A stretch of 64,000 nucleotides of DNA from Pseudomonas fluorescens (lineage in GTDB: Bacteria > Pseudomonadota > Gammaproteobacteria > Pseudomonadales > Pseudomonadaceae): NCBI RefSeq assembly GCF_900215245.1, contig NZ_LT907842.1, forward strand, positions 5,642,001 to 5,706,000, given 5' to 3'. The notes beneath the pieces were generated by a model. It did not search any database. It was not told the DNA's origin and worked only from the letters and a program-made list of their open reading frames with translations. The position numbers and the translations under genes are program-made. Shown piece after piece: positions 19,883-27,998 of the stretch (its first letter is position 1; each line of letters starts with the position of its first letter).

Positions 19883-20773
19883 ATGAAACCGCAACACTCA
19901 TCGCGTTTATGGGTAGCGCCCGCGCTTGCCCTGATTTTGGGAATCACACCCTCGGCACAGGGCGATCAGTTCATTGGATTCGCCCAGCCGGGAATACCCG
20001 GAAAGTGGGCATTGGAATCTTTCCCCGTGTTCAATCGCACCAAGGATGGCGACGTGCGAGCGGGCAGTAATACGGTCCTGGCGTACTTCTCCGAAACCGG
20101 CTTGACCGGAACGCAGCGCGATCAGGTGCAGTTCTGGGTAGGCGCCGATGCGGGTTACACCGGCGCTAATGGCACACGCAGCAATGGTTCGTGGGGCGTC
20201 GCCTCCCCCAACCTGGGCCTGGCCTATTACTACAACGTGCTAGAACCCACCAGCCCGTATGGCTCCGACGACTTCACCACGTTCTGGGTCAACCCAACCC
20301 TTTCGCTGGAGTTTCCCAACGGCAACGATGAAGGCACGGGATATGGCGCCTTCGCCAACCGCTACGGTGCCAGCTTCAGCGTCGCCAACTACCTGCGTGT
20401 AGGGCGTTTCGCTGCCACATTCACGCCGGTCGGCATCCATTACGCCGCGCGCAATCGTCACGCTACCGACCTTGGCGACGGTGCCCCCACGCGGCTTCAA
20501 GGGGGTGTCAGCTGGTGGTTCGCAAACGTTGCGGCCGGGTATCTGGTGACCGACGACTTATGGCTCGGTGTGCATCACGCCTATCACATCAACAACCGTA
20601 CGGCCTCGGACTTCAAGGAATCGCGCCAAGGCAAAATCGGCCCGGCGATGACCTACACAGGTTTCAGCAAACAGGGCTTCTTCCTGTCGACCAACCTGAA
20701 CGTCGATTACTACCACAGCGACAACCTGCCCCATTCCAATAGCTTGACCATGGCGCTGGTTAAATTTTTCTAG
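19883..20773 (+). CDS. Outer-membrane channel-like protein (MetA-pathway / SphA family)
   Basis: A 296-residue protein with a signal peptide (ends near SAQGD). It has alternating beta-strand sequence rich in aromatic residues and ends in Phe (VKFF), as outer-membrane beta-barrels do. Patterns such as PNLGLAYYYN, VNPTLSLEFPNGNDEGTGYG and GVSWWFANVAAGYLVTDDLWLG resemble the phenol MetA-degradation family of outer-membrane proteins. Members are found in catabolic operons and are thought to help hydrophobic or aromatic substrates cross the outer membrane. Here it sits between hyuB and a racemase, so uptake of the operon's substrate is likely. There are no cysteines. Confidence 0.75.
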   Translation: MKPQHSSRLWVAPALALILGITPSAQGDQFIGFAQPGIPGKWALESFPVFNRTKDGDVRAGSNTVLAYFSETGLTGTQRDQVQFWVGADAGYTGANGTRSNGSWGVASPNLGLAYYYNVLEPTSPYGSDDFTTFWVNPTLSLEFPNGNDEGTGYGAFANRYGASFSVANYLRVGRFAATFTPVGIHYAARNRHATDLGDGAPTRLQGGVSWWFANVAAGYLVTDDLWLGVHHAYHINNRTASDFKESRQGKIGPAMTYTGFSKQGFFLSTNLNVDYYHSDNLPHSNSLTMALVKFF

Positions 20774-20803
20774 CGCCACTCACTCGCCTATGAGGAATAC
20801 CGT

Positions 20804-21625
20804 ATGGACAGCACTACCCCCACTCTTGCGCCCCACGACATGCCGGTCATCGTACGCTGGCTTAACCCCATCGGGTGCCCGACCTTCGACGCGCCTATCG
20901 CCGAGCTGCTGCACAGCATCAAACAACCCTCCACCGAAGTTGAGGTCGTGTCGTTCGACATGGCCTCAAGCCCCACCCACCTGGAATACCGCGCCTACGA
21001 GGCTCTCACCTATGAACGCACCGTGCGCGTTGCCCGCGATTGTGCACAGTCGGGCGTGGATGCATTGGTGCTGGGCTGCTTTTACGACCCGGCATTGGCC
21101 GATGCCCGCGAACTGTCCGGTAAGACCCTGGTCGTGGGGCCCTGCCAGGCCAGCCTGCAAGTGGCGGCGCACCTGGCGAATCGGTACTCGATCATTGTCG
21201 GGCGTACCAAATGGATTGAGCAGATGCGCAGCCTCGTCCAAAGCTACGGTGCCGGCGACAGATTGGCGTCCATGCGACCGCTGGGCATGGGCGTGGATGA
21301 GTTCCAGCTCGACCACGCGGTGACGCGCCGCAAGATCATCGAACAAGCTCGGCGCGCCGTCGAAGATGACGGCGCCGAGGCCATTATCCTGGGCTGCACC
21401 ATCGAATTCGGCTTTTTTGAGGAGGTGCAGCGGGAGGTCGGCGTACCGGTGATCGACCCGGTAGTGGCGGCATTCAAAGTGGCCGAAGCCATGGCCGGAA
21501 TGAAACGCAGGTTTGGCTGGCGCCCGAGCCGCGTGGGCAGCTGTGAGCCACCACCCGAGGCCGAAATCAAACGATTCGGCTTGTTCCAGGGCCCCGCCCC
21601 CATCGGCAATCGCGTCAAAGCCTGA
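20804..21625 (+). CDS. Hydantoin / Asp-Glu family racemase
   Basis: A 273-residue enzyme of the cofactor-independent racemase family. The two catalytic cysteines are Cys92 (LVLGCFYDP) and Cys198 (IILGCTIEFG). The N-terminus has the RWLNPIG motif of hydantoin racemases and allantoin racemases. It would interconvert enantiomers of a 5-substituted hydantoin or a related amino acid derivative so that the HyuA/HyuB complex can use both. Gene order supports a hydantoin racemase over a glutamate racemase. The last 30 residues, rich in Arg and Pro, extend beyond the usual core. Confidence 0.82.
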   Translation: MDSTTPTLAPHDMPVIVRWLNPIGCPTFDAPIAELLHSIKQPSTEVEVVSFDMASSPTHLEYRAYEALTYERTVRVARDCAQSGVDALVLGCFYDPALADARELSGKTLVVGPCQASLQVAAHLANRYSIIVGRTKWIEQMRSLVQSYGAGDRLASMRPLGMGVDEFQLDHAVTRRKIIEQARRAVEDDGAEAIILGCTIEFGFFEEVQREVGVPVIDPVVAAFKVAEAMAGMKRRFGWRPSRVGSCEPPPEAEIKRFGLFQGPAPIGNRVKA

Positions 21626-21645
21626 CCACAAAAAGGATAGCCACT

Positions 21646-22986
21646 ATGAGTGAGATTCCCTCGACGCCACACACTACAGCGGCGCTCAATCGCAACGTGG
21701 GTGATGTGTTCAGAGACGTTCCGCTAACCCGTAACCACCTGCGGTGTTGCTTGGTGTTGTTCCTGGTATTTGCGATTGAAGCGTGGGAGATGATGATCAT
21801 CGTCTACACCGCGCCGCTGATTGCTGCGGATTTTTCCCTGGATGCACTCGCACTGGGCCATCTGATCGGCGCGATGTTCATCGGCATGCTGCTGGGGGCG
21901 TTGGCCTGGGGCAAGCTGGCCGAACACATCGGTCGCAAACGCGCGATTATCTGGAGCCTTGGCAGCTATGGGGTGATCTCGTTGGCCAGCGCGTTTGCAC
22001 CGGACTATTCGAGCTTGTATGCCCTGCGATTGCTCTCCGGAGTTGCGGCCGTGGGCATGATAGTGGTGACATTTGCGCATTTTCAGGAGCTGCTGCCGGT
22101 ACGCCATCGCGGCGCGTTGACGGTGTATCTCGCCTCGGGCTGGCCGATCGGAATGTTATTGGCCCTGGGCGCCACGGTATGGCTGATGCCATATGGTTGG
22201 CGCGCCATTATCGTCTTGAGTTCGCTGGGCGGGTTATGGGCGATTGCCGTAGCGCGCTGGGTACCTGAGTCGCCTTACTGGCTGGCGTCAGTCGGGCGCC
22301 AGGAAGATGCCAAGGCAACAATTTATACGTTGAGCCAAGGCTCGATGCTTATACCCGAGGGGTGCGAACTGCAGGTCGATCGGACAACATCCGGGCGTCA
22401 ACGCGACATGTTCACGGGCGCACTGCTCAAGGTCAGCCTGCTGCAAATAACCGTTAACTTTACATTTTCGTGGGGTTACTGGGGCCTGCAAACATGGCTG
22501 CCGACGCTGCTCCAGCAACGTGGCCTGAGCCTGCCGCAAAGCTACGGTTTTATTGCGCTGTCGGCGCTGTGCATGATTCCGGGGTACATGGCGGCGGCTT
22601 ATTTGACCGCGCGGCTGGGGCGTAAAAAAGTCATCCTGAGTTTCATTGGCGCAGCGGTGCTCGCCGGGTACGGATTCGCCAACGCCCATAGCCTGGAAAT
22701 GCTCTACCTGAGCAACTTCGCCCTGGCCTTTTTCAGCCTCGGTGCCTGGGGTGTATGGGGTACCTGGATTGGCGAACTGTACCCGACGGCCCTGCGCACA
22801 GCGGGCTATGGCTGGGCCATCTTCGCCCAGCGCGTGGCGAACGTGCTGGCACCCTCGCTGATCGGTGCACTGATCGCCTATGGCTCCTCGTTCAACCTGA
22901 CCGCCACCATCATCAATGCGTTCCTGCTGGTCACGATGCTGCTCGCCGCGTTGATTCCCGAAACGGAAGGCGAGGCATTGCGTTAA
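21646..22986 (+). CDS. MFS transporter (sugar/aromatic acid porter type)
   Basis: A 446-residue inner-membrane protein with 12 predicted segments. The signature between helices 2 and 3 (LAWGKLAEHIGRKRAI) and the PESPYWLASVGR motif after helix 6 are those of the sugar porter/aromatic acid:H+ symporter branches. The second-half signature TARLGRKKVIL is also present. It follows the racemase by 20 bases, with AAAAGGA before the ATG, and closes the hydantoinase-type operon. It is therefore the likely inner-membrane importer of the substrate. Specificity is unknown. Confidence 0.85.
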   Translation: MSEIPSTPHTTAALNRNVGDVFRDVPLTRNHLRCCLVLFLVFAIEAWEMMIIVYTAPLIAADFSLDALALGHLIGAMFIGMLLGALAWGKLAEHIGRKRAIIWSLGSYGVISLASAFAPDYSSLYALRLLSGVAAVGMIVVTFAHFQELLPVRHRGALTVYLASGWPIGMLLALGATVWLMPYGWRAIIVLSSLGGLWAIAVARWVPESPYWLASVGRQEDAKATIYTLSQGSMLIPEGCELQVDRTTSGRQRDMFTGALLKVSLLQITVNFTFSWGYWGLQTWLPTLLQQRGLSLPQSYGFIALSALCMIPGYMAAAYLTARLGRKKVILSFIGAAVLAGYGFANAHSLEMLYLSNFALAFFSLGAWGVWGTWIGELYPTALRTAGYGWAIFAQRVANVLAPSLIGALIAYGSSFNLTATIINAFLLVTMLLAALIPETEGEALR

Positions 22987-23079
22987 AGCGCCCTGGCTTC
23001 ACCGTCGAATCCGACTGATCCAAGCGCACGCTACTGGCATTCACGGGCTGGCATAGCAGATTGAATAGGCGCCTTAAAC

Positions 23080-23103
23080 GGCTCCCGATATCGGTCGGGA
23101 GCC
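23080..23103. terminator. Hairpin between the MFS gene and the aspartic peptidase gene
   Basis: A perfect 9-pair stem (GGCTCCCGA at 23080-23088 with TCGGGAGCC at 23095-23103, six-base loop). No T tract follows on either strand, so it may be a weak terminator for the hydantoinase-type operon or an operator or attenuator upstream of the peptidase gene 29 bases later. Confidence 0.5.
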
Positions 23104-23131
23104 CCGGATCACCCTTGGAAACGGAGTTCCC

Positions 23132-25078
23132 ATGGACAGCAATCCACCGCCAGACCGTTTGGTTTTCCCCATGCAGCGCGGGCCTTTTCAAAACAACGGC
23201 GCCTCGCCGTGGTACTGCACGCTCAATCTTGGCACGCCAGGGCAAAGGCTGAAGTTCGCGATCGACTCAGGCACTAATATCAATTGGGTCACATCGACGC
23301 TCTGCCCGCATGATCAATGTGTCCATTTCGCGGATGGCCGTTTTGACGTTGCAGCGTCCAGCACCTTCCGTTTTACCGATTGCCTGCGTCGGCCTTACAG
23401 CTTTGGCCCATGGGGCACGATGCAGGTCGAGACGGCTTCAGACGTATTGGCCACGCCAGCCGGCGCTCGCTTGGATACCCAGCTGTTTGTAGCCGCGAAC
23501 TATGCGGGTGAGCAATTCAAACAGCTCGACTGGGACGGCGCACTGGGCCTGCCTTGTAGCAGTGCGTACGTAGAAAGTCGCAACTCGTTTGTGCTCCAGT
23601 CATTGATGCGTGAGGGGCAACTGTCCCCGGCCTACCCCTTTGTGGCGTTTGACTGGAACCGTCATGAGCGCAATGGCACCTGCCAAATGGGCGCCGTCGA
23701 CCCGTTAAAAACTCAGGGCCCACGCCTGTTTTTACCCTGGTCCGCCTACACCGCCTTGCCCGGGGTTGAATACATCTGGTCGACCGAACTCAAGTCTTAT
23801 ACCGTCGGCACAGAACAGTTGGCCGCCGATATCAAGTTCGCGATCGATTCCGGTTCTTCGCGGTTCAAGGGCGACGATACATTGATGCGCCAGACACTGG
23901 CCCGTATTGCCCAGGGAGGCGAACCTGACGTTGTGTTGGGATTTGCCGACGGCGAACTCACCTTGGGAGCCAATCTCTACAACTGCCTGATCGACGAAGG
24001 TCCGCAAAAAGGCCAGGTGCTGCCACAGTTCAATGCACTCGGCCTGACCGATCTAGTGCTGGTGGGGTCGGTGGTCATGGAGCATTGCTACACGGTGTAT
24101 GAATACCAGGTGGTGCAATGCTCGAACACGGTTTACTCCCTGTCACCGGTGGGCGTCTGGCTATTCAATCGCCCGGATAGCCCGCAAATCATTACCCAAT
24201 CTTCTTCGCGGCGCTTCGCCCCCGGCGAACGAACGGTGCTCGACGGCAAGACCACCCTGCTCAGGGTTGCCAGTGAAACTGTCTCGGTCGCAGGCACCTG
24301 GCAGAACGACTACGGCTCACTGATGAGCCTGAACGTCTCGGACCGGCAAGTTTGCGGCACTTACCAATCTTCAACCGGCTCAACTGGCCACTATGCCATC
24401 CGCGGATTTACAGCGGGAGCAGGTGCCACACGCATTAAAAACCAGCCGTTGGCATTGGCCATTGAGTGGCACGACCTTGGCGACGAAACGAGCGACCCCA
24501 GTTGGAACTGGGTCTCGGGATTGAGCGGGCAGTTGAGTACTGACGACAGAGGTGATGTGCTGACACTGTCGCACCTGCTGGTCGCATCCGGTGACTTTCC
24601 TGACCTTGCGAGCCGGGGAAACTACCTCGACAAGCTGGTGTATCGCCGAGTGGCAGAACACCCCCCAGCCACATCCTGTGAGCCTATCGAAGTGATGCCG
24701 GTCGAGAACGCGTTAGCCGGCCAATGGGTCGCCCTTGATCAAACGATCCTGTCATTGACGGTTGAGGCTGACAGCCAACATCGATTCGGAATTGTTCGAG
24801 GCTTTCTAACCACCAACGACACCGCTGTCGAACTCACCGGGTTTACCGACATCAACGCCGTCACCAGCAAGCTCGCGTTGCAATCCGTTAGTTTGACCGT
24901 AACAACTACGCAGGACGGTGCCGTCTCGACACTCTGCGGCACTTTGGATTTTGCGCAGCAAACGTTGAATCTGCTGGTACTGGCAAGCTCGCCAGTCCCG
25001 CCCGCACAGGCCTACCTCGCAACGAAAATTTCCTCGTTGAATTTCATCCGCGCTACTTCACCAGTCTCTTTTCCTTAG
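23132..25078 (+). CDS. Pepsin-like aspartic peptidase with C-terminal avidin-like beta-barrel domains
   Basis: A 648-residue protein with a good ribosome binding site (ACGGAG) and no signal peptide. Residues 1-345 look like a full two-lobe pepsin (family A1). The catalytic motifs are Asp45 (FAIDSGTN) and Asp239 (FAIDSGSS); WDGALGL at 134-140 matches the FDGILGL of pepsins, and LVGSVVMEHCYTVYEY near 310-325 matches their C-terminal closing strand. Residues 384-508 resemble avidin/streptavidin: VAGTWQNDYGS, CGTYQSS, AIEWHDLG, LSGQL and LLVASG occur in order and at the right spacing. Residues 526-645 (LAGQW onwards) look like a second, more diverged barrel. Bacterial pepsins are rare and this fusion is not one I know. 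The stop overlaps the convergent regulator by 26 bases. Confidence 0.72.
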   Translation: MDSNPPPDRLVFPMQRGPFQNNGASPWYCTLNLGTPGQRLKFAIDSGTNINWVTSTLCPHDQCVHFADGRFDVAASSTFRFTDCLRRPYSFGPWGTMQVETASDVLATPAGARLDTQLFVAANYAGEQFKQLDWDGALGLPCSSAYVESRNSFVLQSLMREGQLSPAYPFVAFDWNRHERNGTCQMGAVDPLKTQGPRLFLPWSAYTALPGVEYIWSTELKSYTVGTEQLAADIKFAIDSGSSRFKGDDTLMRQTLARIAQGGEPDVVLGFADGELTLGANLYNCLIDEGPQKGQVLPQFNALGLTDLVLVGSVVMEHCYTVYEYQVVQCSNTVYSLSPVGVWLFNRPDSPQIITQSSSRRFAPGERTVLDGKTTLLRVASETVSVAGTWQNDYGSLMSLNVSDRQVCGTYQSSTGSTGHYAIRGFTAGAGATRIKNQPLALAIEWHDLGDETSDPSWNWVSGLSGQLSTDDRGDVLTLSHLLVASGDFPDLASRGNYLDKLVYRRVAEHPPATSCEPIEVMPVENALAGQWVALDQTILSLTVEADSQHRFGIVRGFLTTNDTAVELTGFTDINAVTSKLALQSVSLTVTTTQDGAVSTLCGTLDFAQQTLNLLVLASSPVPPAQAYLATKISSLNFIRATSPVSFP

Positions 25079-26036
25079 ACGGTCTGTACCCGAAATACGC
25101 GCTATAGCACTTGCTGAAATGACTCGGTGAGACAAACCCGCACGCCACCAGCACGTCCACTTGCGACAGCTCGGTGTGCTGCAACAGGCGCCGCGCCTCG
25201 GTTACACGTAACTCCATGTAATAGCGTTGCGGTGTGGTGCCCAGTTGCTCTTTGAACAGCCGCTCAAGCTGGCGGCGCGAGCGGCCGGCGTAGACGGCCA
25301 GTTGATCGAGCTCCAGCGGTTCTTCGAGGTTGGCGTCCATCAACTTGACCACTTCGCGCAGCGGTGCGCTGACGCAGACATTTTCCGTCGGTTTGATGCG
25401 TCGGTAGCGCGATTCTTCGAAGGCGAGGATGTCTTCGATGCCTTCGACCAGCGCCTTGCCGTGCACGCCTTTGATCCAGTCCAGCGCCATGTGGAATGCA
25501 CCCGACGGGCTGGAAGCGGTCAGTCGGTCGCGGTCGATCACGTAGGGCTCACTGGTGACCTGGGCGGCCTTGGACACTTCTGCCAGTGCCGGGCGATGCT
25601 CCGGGTGGATGGCGCATCGATAGCCTTGCAGCAGCCCGGCGCGGCCCAGGAACCAGGAGCCGTTCCACAAACCGGCGAGGCTCACACCCTGTTCGGCCGC
25701 GCTGCGCAACAGCTGGATGAAATCGTCGCCCGCTTTGAGCTCGGTGCGAAAGCCACCGCAGACGACCAATAAGTCCAGGTCCGGCAACACCGACAGCGCC
25801 AGGCGCGCATCGGGACGGATCACCAGGCCCAGGTCACTGATGACTTCACCGTCGCCGCAACCAAACGTACGGGTGGCGAACAGCTCGGGGCGCAGCAGGT
25901 TGGCGGTGATGAGTGTATCGAGGGTCTGGGTGAATGCGGGCAGGGAGAAGTGTTCGAGCAGCAAAAACCCGACACGCGTGACCTGCGGCGGCTGCTGGGT
26001 GTTTTCATTGAGGTAGCGCAGGTTCTTGCCTTTCAT
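25053..26036 (-). CDS. GlxA-type AraC-family regulator with DJ-1/PfpI-like domain
   Basis: About 327 residues from the ATG at 26036; starts at 26048-26050 (ATG) or 26078 (GTG) are also possible and none has a strong ribosome binding site. The N-terminal 190 residues form a glutamine-amidotransferase-like domain (RVGFLLLEHFSLPAFTQTLD, DLLVVCGGF, LAGLWNGSWFLGRAGLL). The usual catalytic Cys position is occupied by Asn/Gly (WNGSW), so it is a sensor, not an enzyme. The C-terminus is an AraC helix-turn-helix pair (LAVYAGRSRRQLERLFKEQL, VLVACGFVSPSHFSKCY). Relatives respond to small nitrogenous metabolites. It converges on the peptidase gene, with overlapping 3' ends. Confidence 0.83.
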   Translation of the reverse strand: MKGKNLRYLNENTQQPPQVTRVGFLLLEHFSLPAFTQTLDTLITANLLRPELFATRTFGCGDGEVISDLGLVIRPDARLALSVLPDLDLLVVCGGFRTELKAGDDFIQLLRSAAEQGVSLAGLWNGSWFLGRAGLLQGYRCAIHPEHRPALAEVSKAAQVTSEPYVIDRDRLTASSPSGAFHMALDWIKGVHGKALVEGIEDILAFEESRYRRIKPTENVCVSAPLREVVKLMDANLEEPLELDQLAVYAGRSRRQLERLFKEQLGTTPQRYYMELRVTEARRLLQHTELSQVDVLVACGFVSPSHFSKCYSAYFGYRPSKEKRLVK

Positions 26037-26322
26037 GCCACCGCTGAACTGGCGTCTTTCCATCGAGGGTTGGCCCACTCTTATTGTTGATGCAGTGGGC
26101 GCTATCTTAGGGGCAAATGCGCAAACTGTCCCGGTGCTTTGCCCGCACGGTTAATGGCTGATCTTTAGAAAACCGCCGGCCTTGCGGCCCCGCAGTCTCA
26201 GCGTTGCCGGACCATCTGATACGGTTTTTTCTTTTCTATCTGCGCCTGTATCGAAATGCCGCCGAAGCGGACAATGGCGCCATCCCGACATTCCTGTCGC
26301 TCCCCTTCCCTTCGGAGGCCTT
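26037..26322. promoter_or_regulatory. Divergent intergenic region upstream of the GlxA-type regulator and a small membrane gene
   Basis: About 285 bases hold the promoter of the regulator (minus strand) and, near the right end, the ribosome binding site CGGAGG of the small gene at 26323. The plus-strand frame is open from 26182, but the extra N-terminal residues have no protein-like character. I see no clear operator. Confidence 0.4.
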
Positions 26323-26406
26323 ATGACCAAGATGGCAATTTTTCTGTTCGGTTTTTTGGTGTTGACCATTGGCATTGGCTTGCTGGCGACCATCTCGCCG
26401 GTGTAA
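26323..26406 (+). CDS. 27-residue single-pass membrane protein
   Basis: An ATG at 26323 preceded at ideal distance by CGGAGG opens a 27-codon gene. The product is MTKMAIFLFGFLVLTIGIGL followed by LATISPV: one hydrophobic helix with a short positively charged N-terminus. Proteins this small with a near-consensus ribosome binding site are usually membrane-embedded modulators or envelope stress peptides. It falls below common gene-finding cut-offs and is likely to be missing from automatic annotation. Function unknown. It is transcribed convergently to the LysE-type exporter 45 bases downstream. Confidence 0.65.
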   Translation: MTKMAIFLFGFLVLTIGIGLLATISPV

Positions 26407-26451
26407 CCGCGGAACCGGGCGGGCCGCTTGCGGGGGCATCGATGCAGCCGA

Positions 26452-27060
26452 TCAACTGACAAACAGCATCGGGTACAACGACAACACCAGCAAGCCGGCC
26501 ATCGACCAATTGAACACCCTTATCCAGCGTGGCTCGCGCAACACGTTACGCAGGCCGGTGCCGAAGCCCGCCCATACGCACACGCTGGGCAGGTTGACCA
26601 CTGCAAACACCAGGGCAATCACCAGCACGTTGGTCACGTAACCCTCAGCCGGCGTGTAGGTGGTGATCGCGCCCAACGCCATGATCCATGCCTTGGGGTT
26701 GACCCATTGAAAGGCGGCTGCGCCTAAAAAGGTCATGGGCTTGCCGTGCTCACCGCTGCTGTCGGACATGCCTCCAGACGTCGCAATCTTCCACGCCAGG
26801 TACAGCAAGTACGTCGCGCCCACATAGCGCAGTACGGTGTAGGCCCAAGGGAAGAGTTTGAACACCTCACCCAGGCCCAGGCCGACCGATATCACCAACA
26901 GCATGAAACCAATACTGATCCCCAACGCATGGGGCATCGAGCGGCGGAACCCAAAGTTCACACCTGAGGCGAGCAACATCGTGTTGTTGGGCCCGGGGGT
27001 GATTGAAGACACGAAGGCAAACAGCACAAACGCTGACAGTAGGCTGGTAGACATGAACAT
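26452..27060 (-). CDS. LysE/RhtB-family amino acid exporter
   Basis: A 202-residue inner-membrane protein with about six hydrophobic segments. The family signature is at the N-terminus (FVSSITPGPNNTMLLASGVN) and the internal motif is GAAAFQWVNPKAWIMALGAI. RhtB/LysE proteins export amino acids or their derivatives. The start is either 27060 or 27054 (MFM doublet); neither has a good ribosome binding site. It is monocistronic. The substrate cannot be read from the sequence. Confidence 0.87.
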   Translation of the reverse strand: MFMSTSLLSAFVLFAFVSSITPGPNNTMLLASGVNFGFRRSMPHALGISIGFMLLVISVGLGLGEVFKLFPWAYTVLRYVGATYLLYLAWKIATSGGMSDSSGEHGKPMTFLGAAAFQWVNPKAWIMALGAITTYTPAEGYVTNVLVIALVFAVVNLPSVCVWAGFGTGLRNVLREPRWIRVFNWSMAGLLVLSLYPMLFVS

Positions 27061-27220
27061 GGCGCGGCATCCAAGCGGTGATGGTATGCCTGCGACAGTA
27101 GTCGGTTGCGGTCACAACCGCCCCGTACAGCTAGGGGCGGATCGAGGAATACACTTTGGCCCTAGTCAACAAGAGTCCATCCGGTTTACCACGGATGCCG
27201 CAGTTTCAACCTGACTGGAA

Positions 27221-27250
27221 ACGGTTCCCGATGGTTGCGCCGGGAACCGT
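27221..27250 (-). terminator. Hairpin downstream of the HrpK-like gene
   Basis: A perfect 10-pair inverted repeat (ACGGTTCCCG at 27221-27230 with CGGGAACCGT at 27241-27250, ten-base loop) lies 27 bases beyond the stop of the minus-strand gene at 27277. On that strand it is followed by TTTCC. A second, shorter stem (CCGCCCC/GGGGCGG, 27118-27140) lies nearer the LysE promoter. Confidence 0.65.
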
Positions 27251-27276
27251 CTATCTTGGCTGACAACACACGGGGC

Positions 27277-27741
27277 TCAGTTTTGTGGCCGTTGCTTGGT
27301 CGAGTCCAGCTCGGCTTTTTTACCGGTGGAAATCTCGGTGATTTGCGCGGACTTGGCGATGGCGAAATCGAACGTATCCTGCATTTTGGCGATGGCGTCG
27401 GTCGACGTGCCGTTCAACCCACCGTTGGCGGCCCAATCGAAGTTCCACACCCCCGACAGGTTATCGGCACCGGCTACGTCGTGAGTTTCGATGGCGGTGA
27501 ACACATCCGGATGGCGCTCCATGTACTTGGCAGCATCGGATACATCGGTAGGCACCTTGCCAGAGGCATTGTTGGCCAGCTGCGTCAGTTCCTGCTTGGT
27601 AATCGCTGACTTGCCGGTCTGGCGCAGGTAGTCGGCAATCACCTTGCTGGACTTGGCAATGTTCAACTTGTCATCGAACGTAGACGGTGAGGACTTTGGA
27701 GTGTTCGGCCCGCCGGCCGCGGGCGTTACGGTAGTAGACAT
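27277..27741 (-). CDS. HrpK/HrpF-like (type III-associated) repeat protein, tentative
   Basis: A 154-residue hydrophilic protein. I chose the start at 27741 (MSTTVTPAAGG) because of AGGGAG upstream; the frame is open to 27831. The N-terminus is low in hydrophobics and rich in Ser, Thr and Pro, as in type III-secreted proteins. The middle (SKVIADYLRQTGKSAITKQE, AAKYMERHPDVFTAIETHD, GVWNFDWAAN) resembles the helical repeat of HrpK/HrpF-type translocator proteins, which contain DAAKYMxxNPxxF-like units. No other type III genes are present. It may be an orphan effector or a cytoplasmic protein sharing the repeat. Family call is tentative. Confidence 0.5.
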   Translation of the reverse strand: MSTTVTPAAGGPNTPKSSPSTFDDKLNIAKSSKVIADYLRQTGKSAITKQELTQLANNASGKVPTDVSDAAKYMERHPDVFTAIETHDVAGADNLSGVWNFDWAANGGLNGTSTDAIAKMQDTFDFAIAKSAQITEISTGKKAELDSTKQRPQN

Positions 27742-27998
27742 CGGCGCTGCTCCCTCAATGGAACGAATGAAATCGTCGTGCTGACGATACCCCGACGCGG
27801 ACGTTAGCATGGGCAAAGGGCCATTCCCCACGCTTCACAACATTTCACAACGGCAGGCCGGTTTTCGCAGCGCGTTCGCCGGTTTAACCAGGCTAATCAG
27901 AGGATGCGCAGTTGCTCAAGGATTTCGCCTCGCAGGATAAGGCCCTTGGGCTAGGCTGGACGCTATCAAGGGCTGCACACTCATCAACAGGGAGGCAC

